In this document: positions 1 through 6,419 of the stretch, piece after piece
Numbering within the stretch: position 1 is the first letter of the stretch
Layout: each line of letters opens with the position of its first letter
Assembly: GCA_013791995.1 (NCBI GenBank)
Contig: VMSS01000149.1
Location: forward strand, 1 to 44,390
Length of the DNA: 44,390 bases
Source of the DNA: Desulfurivibrio sp.
Lineage (GTDB): Bacteria; Desulfobacterota; Desulfobulbia; Desulfobulbales; Desulfurivibrionaceae
Direction of reading: 5' to 3'
Notes under the pieces: model-generated
What the model saw: only the letters and a program-made list of their open reading frames with translations
Database searches by the model: none
What the model was told of the DNA's origin: nothing
Position numbers and translations under genes: made by a program

Positions 1-900
1 AACATGCTCGATGGCGCCGGGGCCGGCCCGCATTCCCATCCGGGCCACCCCGCCCTCAAGGGCCGGACCTGCCGCCCCGGCACAGGCAATAAGCCATTCC
101 CGGTTGCCGACAAGCACTTCGGCATTGGTGCCCACATCAATGAGCATGCAGGTTTCCTGCTGCTGGTCAATGCCGCTGGCCAATACGCCGGAGATGAGAT
201 CCCCACCGAAATAGCTGCCCACGCTGGGCAAAATCCAGACCACCGCAGCCGAATGAATGGCCAGCTTGAGCTCTCCGGCCAGGCAGGGATCCGGGGCGTT
301 GACCATGGGGATGTAAGGCTCGCGACAAAGATGGTAGGGATTGAGTTTGAGAAAAAAATGCACCATACTGGTGTTGCCGGACACTGACAACGCGCGGATC
401 TCAGCCACTGCCAGGCCGGAAATCCCGGCAAGCTCCGCGGCCAGCTCATTGATCGAGCCGATAATCGCCTGGTGCAACTCGGCAAGCCCTTCTTCCTTGG
501 CGGCATGATGGATTCGGGTGAGGATATCGGCCCCGTAACCGATCTGGCCGTTTTCCAAGTCGGCATGGGCCAGGACTTTGCCGCTGGTCAGATCGAGCAG
601 GGTTGCTTCGAGATGGGTGGTCCCCAGATCCAAAGCCATACCGGCAAGAACCGGCGGCTGTGGGAGAAAATCGACGAGAACCGGGCACCCCCCCATATCA
701 TTAACAATGGCGGTTCCGCTGAAGCCTGCGGCGCGAAACCGCTCCGCCACCTTACCCAGCCGCTGATACGGCACCATCGGCACCACCCCGGCCAGATGCG
801 GTGCAAGCACTTTTTTCAACCGGTCAAGATCACCGGTGTTATCGCCAAGACTGGGAGGGGGCGCGACAACCGCAATGGCACGCACCAGAGGGTTCAGCAT
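1..900 (-). CDS. RACo-like ASKHA-domain protein (DUF4445), C-terminus cut by window edge
   Basis: The minus-strand frame stays open from the ATG at 900 to the window edge (300 codons), which is why the ORF track omits it. The residues resemble the middle and ASKHA domains of RACo, the reductive activator of corrinoid proteins (COG3894/DUF4445): APPPSLGDN near residue 13, phosphate-binding DLGTTHLEATLLD at 91-103, GYGADILTRI, SVSGNTSMVHFFL and IDVGTNAEVLVGN. RACo uses ATP binding to re-reduce cobalt in corrinoid methyl carriers in the cytoplasm. Typical RACo proteins of over 600 residues begin with a [2Fe-2S] ferredoxin domain. Here the frame starts in the middle domain and an in-frame TAG lies about 18 codons upstream, so that domain is absent. 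A CGGAGT stretch upstream could serve as ribosome-binding site. The family call is strong; activity without the ferredoxin domain is uncertain. Confidence 0.82.
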   Translation of the reverse strand, partial: MLNPLVRAIAVVAPPPSLGDNTGDLDRLKKVLAPHLAGVVPMVPYQRLGKVAERFRAAGFSGTAIVNDMGGCPVLVDFLPQPPVLAGMALDLGTTHLEATLLDLTSGKVLAHADLENGQIGYGADILTRIHHAAKEEGLAELHQAIIGSINELAAELAGISGLAVAEIRALSVSGNTSMVHFFLKLNPYHLCREPYIPMVNAPDPCLAGELKLAIHSAAVVWILPSVGSYFGGDLISGVLASGIDQQQETCMLIDVGTNAEVLVGNREWLIACAGAAGPALEGGVARMGMRAGPGAIEHV

Positions 901-1117
901 AATAGGGCAACTCCGTGAGGATTCTTCGTGGGCAACTGCATCCTGCCGGATATACTATGCGGCAAGCCGGAAAAAGTCCCTAAAAAAAGTACCGGCCCCG
1001 CCCCGGCATCACCCAGATCAAGTCAAACGTTGACCACCACCGGGCTTGACGTCCGACATAGGCAATGGTAAAGAGCCAGATCAGGGTCTCGAAAATTACT
1101 AATAGCCTCAGCCCTAT

Positions 1118-1245
1118 AACTGTTCAGCAGCGCCGCATATGCGCGACAGAGGCCTGAGTGCTATACATCGGTATGCGTTCAGGCCGGATAACAGCTAAGC
1201 GAGCGCAGCGAGACTGCGAAGCAGATGCGCTGCCTCAGGACAGTT
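1118..1245 (+). repeat. MITE-like palindromic element, copy 1
   Basis: A 128-bp element begins AACTGTTCAGCAGC and ends with a sequence complementary to AACTGTCC, giving imperfect terminal inverted repeats. It contains an inner hairpin (GGCCTGA...TCAGGCC) and the stretch CTAAGCGAGCGCAG. An inverted copy of nearly equal length lies at 16655-16783 and a decayed one at 9427-9493. The 3' end is 5 bases from the lptF ATG, and the AGGA that could act as its ribosome-binding site is inside the element. I saw no target duplication here. The rest of the 901-1250 gap (901-1117) shows no gene or clear signal. Confidence 0.8.
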
Positions 1246-1250
1246 ACAAC

Positions 1251-2444
1251 ATGCCCTTATTGCTCTACACCTATATCGCCACCGAGATTCTGGCTCCGTT
1301 TTTCGCGAGCTTTCTCATTATAAACGCCATCCTCTTTCTGGGCAGGCTTGTTCCCCTTCTCAACGTGATCTTCGATTTCGGCGTCGGCAGCGGAGATTTC
1401 CTTCGCCTCTGCGCCTATATGCTGCCCAAGCTGATGATGTTTTCCATTCCCATGGCCAGTATGACCGCAGTCATTGTCGCGGTATCCAGGATGGTGAACG
1501 ACAACGAGATCATGGCCCTGAAAGCCACCGGCATCGGCCTGGTCCGCCTGCTGCCGCCGCTGATCGTCATCGCCCTTTCCACCTCCATGCTCACCTATTT
1601 TTCCGCAGTCACCCTGATTCCCCAGGGTACGCTTGCCATGAAAACGCTTTTTTTACAGATGGCCAAGGAAAAAATCGATAAGGGCGTGCAAGCCGGACAA
1701 TTCAGCGAAGGACTTTCCAATGTTGTGCTCTATATCGACGCGGTGGACCAGCAGACCCGGCAATGGCAGGGTGTATACGTCTCCGACATGCGGCACGGCG
1801 ACACGCCCCTCACCATTGTCGCGAAAACCGGCAGTCTCACCGCCCAACCGGAAAACATGCTGATCACCCTCACCCTGGCCGATGGCACCCTGCACCGCGC
1901 CAATGAAAACATCACCCAGACCATCCGTTTTGACAGCTACCGGATCAACCTGCCCATCAAAACCCCCACGGAAATCGCCGGCACCTCCATTACCGAGGTC
2001 GGGAAAAACGGCATGAACCAGGACCAATTGCTGGAACAGGCCGCGACCCACGGCCCCAAAAGCCCCATCGGGCTGAGCATGCTCATTGAATACCATACCC
2101 GCATGGCCCTGCCGGTGGGCGGCTTCATTCTGACCCTCCTGGGGTTGCCCCTGGCCATGCTGGCCAAACCCGGCCGCAGACCGCTGGGCGTACCGCTCGG
2201 CCTGCTGCTTTTTGTCATCTACTACATCCTGTTCACCGCAGGAAGGGCCAGCGCTGAAAGCGGCAATCTGCCGGTGGTGGTCGGGATGTGGCTGTCCAAT
2301 GTCCTGATCGCTCTCTTTACCATCATGCTCACCCGGCAGGTGGCAAGCGAGACCACCCCGCTCTTCGTCACCCGCTTGAGCGGACCGGTCCTGGCGCTGC
2401 TTGCCAGACTCCCGGGAATCAAATCCGGAGAAAAACAGCCATGA
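1251..2444 (+). CDS. lptF: LPS export ABC transporter permease LptF
   Basis: This 397-residue YjgP/YjgQ-family permease matches LptF, which with LptG and the ATPase LptB extracts lipopolysaccharide from the inner membrane toward LptC. Hydrophobic segments follow the start (IATEILAPFFASFLIINAILFLGRL) and cluster again in the C-terminal quarter (GGFILTLLGLPLAMLA, GLLLFVIYYILF, VVVGMWLSNVLIALF). The region between is a soluble beta-jellyroll-like periplasmic part. I chose the ATG at 1251 (MPLLLYTYIATE), as in LptF. The longer frame from 1158 would be translated from the MITE-like repeat. The gene overlaps lptG by four bases (ATGA), so the two are translationally coupled. No lptB or lptC is in the window. 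Confidence 0.93.
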   Translation: MPLLLYTYIATEILAPFFASFLIINAILFLGRLVPLLNVIFDFGVGSGDFLRLCAYMLPKLMMFSIPMASMTAVIVAVSRMVNDNEIMALKATGIGLVRLLPPLIVIALSTSMLTYFSAVTLIPQGTLAMKTLFLQMAKEKIDKGVQAGQFSEGLSNVVLYIDAVDQQTRQWQGVYVSDMRHGDTPLTIVAKTGSLTAQPENMLITLTLADGTLHRANENITQTIRFDSYRINLPIKTPTEIAGTSITEVGKNGMNQDQLLEQAATHGPKSPIGLSMLIEYHTRMALPVGGFILTLLGLPLAMLAKPGRRPLGVPLGLLLFVIYYILFTAGRASAESGNLPVVVGMWLSNVLIALFTIMLTRQVASETTPLFVTRLSGPVLALLARLPGIKSGEKQP

Positions 2445-3517
2445 AGCTGCTGGATCGGTATTTGATGGCCCAGTTCGCCAAAAACCTGGCGCTGGTGATC
2501 TGTTCGCTGATCGCCATCTATCTGCTGGTGGATTTTTTTGAGCGGGTGGACAACTTTCTGGAATCACAGAAAACCATCACCCTGGCAGTCAAATACCTGC
2601 TGCTCAAGCTGCCTTTTATGTACGTGCAGCTGATTCCGGTCTGCATCCTGCTGGCCGGAATCATCACCCTGGGCATTCTTAACCAGCATTTTGAATTCAT
2701 GGCCCTTATGGCCAGCGGAATCAGCGTGATCCGCATCATCCGTCCCTTGCTGGTCGCGGCGGCGTTTTTCACCCTGCTCACCGTGGCCATTGGCCAATGG
2801 GTGCTGCCAGCCACCAGCGCGGCAACCAACAGGATTTGGTACGAGGAAGTGAATCGCCAGATCCCCAAGGGCATCATCCGGGACGGCCGCACCTATTTTC
2901 GGGGTACAGAGGGGATTTTTTCCTTTATCCGCCCCAACCCCTTGAAAAACGAGTTTCGCAACTTTTCCTTTGCCAGCTATGATGTGGAGCACGGGTTGAC
3001 AACCCTGCTCACCGCCGAAAGCGCCACCTGGGAAAACGGGCTCTGGCAGCTCACAAACGGCCAGCAGAAAGACCGGACCGACGACAACGGTTTTTCCGTA
3101 ACGCTCTTCAAAACGCTTTCCCGGGAATTTGCCGAACAGCCGGACGAATTCTTCGTTCCGCCCTACAAAATCGAGGAGCTTTCCTACACCACGCTCCTGC
3201 GGCAGGCATTGGACACCAAGATTTCCAACCACGAGTCGCTGATAGAATTCCACCGCCGCTTCTCCTACATATTGCTGGGAATTCCCTTGCTGCTCCTGGG
3301 GATTCCGGTGCTGCTTTCCGTGCATAAAAACAGGGGCCGCGACCTGGCCCTGGCCATCCCGGTAAGCTGCGGCATGGCCTTTGTTGCCTGGGGCGCCTGG
3401 AGCGCCAGCCAGTCCCTGGCCAAAACCGCCACCCTGCCGCCCGGCATCGCCTCCTGGTCCATCCATGTTCTGACCATCGCCCTGGGCTGCTTTCTCCTGA
3501 AACGGCACAACCAGTAA
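2441..3517 (+). CDS. lptG: LPS export ABC transporter permease LptG
   Basis: A 358-residue YjgP/YjgQ permease beginning MKLLDRYLMAQFAKNLALV, typical of LptG. Three hydrophobic helices lie in the first about 120 residues, followed by a large periplasmic domain (about 140-280) and three C-terminal helices (RFSYILLGIPLLLLGIPVLL, ALAIPVSCGMAFVAWGAW, SIHVLTIALGCFLL). It forms the inner-membrane LPS extractor with LptF. The ATG at 2441 overlaps the lptF stop and fits the protein start; the ORF-track start at 2288 lies inside lptF in another frame. Length is near the usual 350-360 residues. Confidence 0.93.
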   Translation: MKLLDRYLMAQFAKNLALVICSLIAIYLLVDFFERVDNFLESQKTITLAVKYLLLKLPFMYVQLIPVCILLAGIITLGILNQHFEFMALMASGISVIRIIRPLLVAAAFFTLLTVAIGQWVLPATSAATNRIWYEEVNRQIPKGIIRDGRTYFRGTEGIFSFIRPNPLKNEFRNFSFASYDVEHGLTTLLTAESATWENGLWQLTNGQQKDRTDDNGFSVTLFKTLSREFAEQPDEFFVPPYKIEELSYTTLLRQALDTKISNHESLIEFHRRFSYILLGIPLLLLGIPVLLSVHKNRGRDLALAIPVSCGMAFVAWGAWSASQSLAKTATLPPGIASWSIHVLTIALGCFLLKRHNQ

Positions 3518-3570
3518 TGACGTTGCACGACCCAACGGTGGAATATCAAAATGTTACGTTACGTTACGTT

Positions 3571-3596
3571 CCGTTCGCCCTGAGCCTGTCGAAGGG
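3571..3596 (+). repeat. dispersed repeat, TTCGCCCTGAGCCTGTCGAA family
   Basis: A 26-bp unit with core TTCGCCCTGAGCCTGTCGAA sits in the gap between lptG and the next gene, directly after three tandem ACGTT units. Related copies occur in this window at about 14765 (inverted), 14938, 32403 (inverted), 32453, 37118, 37161, 37203 and 37252 (inverted), all intergenic. Similar short repeats are common in proteobacterial genomes; their role is not established by this sequence. Confidence 0.8.
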
Positions 3597-3616
3597 CCGT
3601 TATTACAGTTCCACCA

Positions 3617-4438
3617 ATGGCTTTTTTTTATAGTCATGCAACCAGTGATGCCCGAAATATGACTCTCGAATTAGCATCCCTATCCACCACAATCCGCCGT
3701 TTCCGCAAAATCGGCATCATCGGCATTCCGCCCCTGGACGTGATCCGCGCCGCCAACGACAACAATTTGGTCATCCATGACCTGGACGAACCATTGGTGC
3801 GCGAAGATCTTGAGACCGCAAGCCCCTTTTTGCCGCGGGTCTACTGCGCCATCCTCCGGACAGCCGTGGTCAACGCCCTGCACCTTGAACTGGACGCCAT
3901 CTATGTTGATACCGGCCCGGGCAAGTGCGATTGCGCCCTGCACACCGCCACGATCCTGGCCGAAGCCCTGCCCATTCCGGTGATCTGCACCCGAAACATG
4001 GACAACACAGGCTATGGCTACCCGTTGTGCCAAGCCCACCAACCCCTTCTCGACCGGATGCAGGCCATCACTGCAGGGGTCAAATCCGCAGCACCCTATG
4101 ACAATCCTCCCCCGGTTTCCATGCCCACCGCAGGATTCTGGGGGGTGCCGCCCAGGGATTTCTCCATCCTGACGCTGTTCCCGGAAACAACCCACATCTT
4201 CGGCTGGGCCCGCTGCATGGAAAACAAAACCCCGGCGGATCACGATCTGGAGGCCCAGTTCAACCCGCTGGTGCCCACGGTTTTCTTTGCCCAGTCCTTT
4301 TGCGCGAAAACCGCTCTGGCCCGCTATCTGGCAAAAAAACATCCCCATGCCCTGTATCTGGACGTGGATGTCCACACCACTGGCAGCGCCAGAGCCAAGG
4401 TCCAGGCGTTTCTCGAACTTTCCGGGGTGGAGCCATGA
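3617..4438 (+). CDS. HgdB-like (2-hydroxyacyl-CoA dehydratase fold) Cys-rich protein, function unknown
   Basis: The 273-residue product is not assigned to a characterised family by eye. Two features suggest a shrunken relative of the D-subunit of 2-hydroxyacyl-CoA dehydratases and double-cubane proteins: an N-terminal IGIIGIPPLDVIRAAN, like the family's xPxELIxAAG segment, and a C-terminal SFCAKTALARYL...YLDVDVHTTGSARAKVQAFLEL, like its FC...PxLxLExD...RxxAFLE ending. Cysteines at about 77, 104, 106, 124, 138, 200 and 229 could bind an Fe-S cluster. The usual family length is 370-430 residues. It overlaps the downstream activase by four bases (ATGA), a strong sign of a shared complex. Neither start has a clear ribosome-binding site; ATG 3659 (MTLELASL) is an alternative. 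The fold assignment is inference. Confidence 0.6.
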   Translation: MAFFYSHATSDARNMTLELASLSTTIRRFRKIGIIGIPPLDVIRAANDNNLVIHDLDEPLVREDLETASPFLPRVYCAILRTAVVNALHLELDAIYVDTGPGKCDCALHTATILAEALPIPVICTRNMDNTGYGYPLCQAHQPLLDRMQAITAGVKSAAPYDNPPPVSMPTAGFWGVPPRDFSILTLFPETTHIFGWARCMENKTPADHDLEAQFNPLVPTVFFAQSFCAKTALARYLAKKHPHALYLDVDVHTTGSARAKVQAFLELSGVEP

Positions 4439-5103
4439 TCTTAGGCGACTTCGGCACTTCCTACTGCAAATTTCTTGATCTCGACGCGCCAAACCCCGAG
4501 CCGAGCATCATTGCCACCAAGGATCTGCCGCAGGATACCCGGGTGGATCTCGCCACCGGCCACAACGGCAAACGCTTTAGCGCCCGCTATGTCAACGAAC
4601 TCATTGCCCTGGCCAGGGGCGGCGAAGCCATGATAGTTGAGGATGATTATGTGCTGCTGGACTGCGGCAGCCGGGACATCAAGTTCATTAGATATCAAAA
4701 CGGCAAACTGGCGGACATGGGCTGGAACGCGGAGTGCGGGGCCTCCATGGGCTTTACCATCGAGTTGCTGGAACGGTATTACGATCTGGACTACAGCGGA
4801 CTCAAGGTGCCGGAGCAGACCTTTTCCGTAACCTGCGGGGTCCTGGGAATGAGCGACATCTTTGACACGGTGATCTCCGGGGTACCGGTGTCCGAGGCAG
4901 TGGCCCGCTTTGTCAAGGGGATTGCCATCAACGCCTACCGCTTTGCCGGTTCGCCTGCCAGGCTCTACCTCTCCGGCGGGCTCTGCGACAACCCGCTTTT
5001 TGTGGGAAGCTTTCCCTGCCAGGTAACACCGCTGGGCCGCTTCGTTTTGCTGCGCGGCCTGGAGACGGAAGCGCGGCAACGCCGAGCAAACACCCTCGCC
5101 TGA
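4435..5103 (+). CDS. HgdC-like ASKHA activase with probable [4Fe-4S] cluster
   Basis: The 222-residue product resembles the BadF/BadG/BcrA/BcrD ATPase family, whose HgdC members hydrolyse ATP to drive one electron into a dehydratase or reductase partner. Phosphate motif 1 is DFGTSYCKF (5-13), phosphate motif 2 DCGSRDIKF (77-85) and the adenosine motif is like LSGGLCDNP (179-187). Cys101 in NAECGASMGF matches the cluster Cys of the family's NDKCAAGTG motif, and Cys134 in SVTCGVLGMSDI matches its second cluster Cys. Known activases are about 255-270 residues, so this one is short. The start is the ATG overlapping the upstream stop, not the ORF-track start at 4300, which lies in the other gene. 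It probably activates the upstream HgdB-like protein; the substrate is unknown. Confidence 0.72.
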   Translation: MILGDFGTSYCKFLDLDAPNPEPSIIATKDLPQDTRVDLATGHNGKRFSARYVNELIALARGGEAMIVEDDYVLLDCGSRDIKFIRYQNGKLADMGWNAECGASMGFTIELLERYYDLDYSGLKVPEQTFSVTCGVLGMSDIFDTVISGVPVSEAVARFVKGIAINAYRFAGSPARLYLSGGLCDNPLFVGSFPCQVTPLGRFVLLRGLETEARQRRANTLA

Positions 5104-5113
5104 GATAAAACCC

Positions 5114-5302
5114 GTGTCTTCACCAACCACAGAGCGGCCAAACTGCCTCGCCTGCCGTCATTTCTACATCACCCACGAACCGGCGCATCCTTACGGTTAC
5201 AAGGCCCTGAGCTTCAAATCCCTCCAATATCCTTCCATGGTGGTGTTTGCCAGCTCCGGCATCCATTGCCAGCTTTTTATTGCCAAAAAACACTCTGCAT
5301 AA
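5114..5302 (+). CDS. small conserved Cys-motif protein (62 aa)
   Basis: Starting at GTG, 10 bases after the activase stop, this short frame encodes CLACRHFYITHEPAHPYGYK followed by FKSLQYPSMVV and SSGIHCQLF. It resembles a family of about 50-60-residue bacterial proteins with the pattern CxxC-x-(F/Y)YxT...PxGCxAxGFKS...PS..V..SSGxxC, probably metal-binding and of unknown function. Cys11, Cys14 and Cys53 are present, but the usual third Cys (PYGC) is Tyr here. Position and orientation suggest it is the last gene of the HgdB-like/activase operon. The start has no strong ribosome-binding site and may depend on translational coupling. Confidence 0.68.
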   Translation: MSSPTTERPNCLACRHFYITHEPAHPYGYKALSFKSLQYPSMVVFASSGIHCQLFIAKKHSA

Positions 5303-5349
5303 ACAACACCGTTCACGGCATCAAAACTACCAATCCAAAAAATAACAAC

Positions 5350-5389
5350 AACTTACAAGTTGAAAATTACAAATTACAACTTGTAAGTT
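5350..5389. other. 13-bp inverted repeat
   Basis: AACTTACAAGTTG at 5350-5362 is perfectly repeated in inverted form at 5377-5389 around a 14-base AT-rich loop. It lies between the upstream three-gene unit and the lipase gene. No T-run follows on either strand, so it is not a clear intrinsic terminator; a transcript hairpin or operator is possible. Confidence 0.6.
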
Positions 5390-5413
5390 ACATGATAATT
5401 TTGTTTTCAGTGC

Positions 5414-5443
5414 TTGACCTGAAACATTCACATTCGCTACACT
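5414..5443 (+). promoter_or_regulatory. possible sigma-70-type promoter for the lipase gene
   Basis: TTGACC (5414-5419) and TACACT (5438-5443) are separated by 18 bases, upstream of the signal-peptide lipase in an AT-rich gap. This is a reasonable but unproven match to the -35/-10 consensus, and it would give a leader of about 65-70 bases. Confidence 0.4.
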
Positions 5444-5518
5444 TAATATGAATTTGATGAAATTCCAAACCGGATATTGGATCACTTGACACTTCACGCA
5501 TGATACAGGAGGGGAAAA

Positions 5519-6358
5519 ATGAAACACCAGACAAAACAGAATATTTTTTCAATCATTCTCGCCTCAATACTCTTGGCACTCATGATTTCCACCGCACACG
5601 CTGGCTTGGATGGAGATGAAGAAATCCGCTGCGCAAAAGACGGTGAAACCACCTTCCTGTTCGCGCATGGACTGAACGGCAAACCTGAAGAATGGCACAC
5701 TTTCGCCAAAGAAGTTGTAAAGATAAATCCCAAATATGGTATCTGGCGCACCCAGGTTGACAAATTGGGCCATATTGCTGAACGGGGCGATCAACTGGCC
5801 AAGTTCATGCACCGTGCGCAAAAGAAGTGCGAAACTCCGGAAAAAAGCGTGGTGGCGGTGGGCCACAGCATGGGCGGACTCGACCTGCGCTACATCGTGG
5901 GGAACCACAAAACGTACAAGAAAGAGGTTGATCTGCTGAAGGGTGTCTATACCATCGCAACCCCCCATCTCGGGGACCCAAATGCGTGCGGCCCAGAATC
6001 ACAGGGTGGAGCGCGCGATCTTTGCGGCTTTCCTGAAGATCCCGAAAAGAAGAGCCCCGTCGATCTTGGCAAACACACGCATATGTATTACTTCAATAAA
6101 AAATATCCCCATCAAGATTTCGTTCACCGCAAAATTCCCTTCACGGCCTTCTATTATGAATGTAAGGAAAAGGAAAAGGGCGAGGATGGGGTAGTGCTCA
6201 TCGACTCTCAGAAATGGAAGGGACACAACGCCCATTCGGAAGATCGCGGCACAGGGTTCCACAAGACAAAAGACTGCGGTAAACAACATGGCTGCACGCC
6301 GGAACTGTGCCAAGAGGATGAAATCAAGCACATCGTCAAGTTACAAGAGAAGCTCTAG
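5519..6358 (+). CDS. secreted alpha/beta-hydrolase (lipase/esterase-like)
   Basis: A 279-residue secreted hydrolase. Residues 1-28 form a signal peptide (KQNIFSIILASILLALMIS, cleavage likely after AHA). FLFAHGLNGKPEEW (47-60) provides the lipase-type oxyanion HG, and GHSMGG (115-120) contains nucleophile Ser117. ATPHLGDP follows at the position usual for lipases of this fold. DGVVLIDS probably carries the acid and a later His (GTGFH or EIKH) would complete the triad. Eight Cys in the mature part suggest disulfides. A strong AGGAGG ribosome-binding site precedes the ATG. The substrate is not predictable. A secretin gene follows 61 bases downstream, so export through that channel is possible but unproven. 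Confidence 0.82.
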   Translation: MKHQTKQNIFSIILASILLALMISTAHAGLDGDEEIRCAKDGETTFLFAHGLNGKPEEWHTFAKEVVKINPKYGIWRTQVDKLGHIAERGDQLAKFMHRAQKKCETPEKSVVAVGHSMGGLDLRYIVGNHKTYKKEVDLLKGVYTIATPHLGDPNACGPESQGGARDLCGFPEDPEKKSPVDLGKHTHMYYFNKKYPHQDFVHRKIPFTAFYYECKEKEKGEDGVVLIDSQKWKGHNAHSEDRGTGFHKTKDCGKQHGCTPELCQEDEIKHIVKLQEKL

Positions 6359-6419
6359 AGCACATGACACACTCACTGGAAACAGCCGCAGCCCAGTTTG
6401 AGTCGGGATCAACGAGACC

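Noticed and set aside
1158-1250. Upstream extension of lptF
   Set aside because: It translates the MITE-like element; ATG 1251 matches the LptF N-terminus.
5490-5518. TTGACA just before the lipase as a promoter
   Set aside because: No -10 box at suitable spacing; the upstream TTGACC/TACACT pair fits better.
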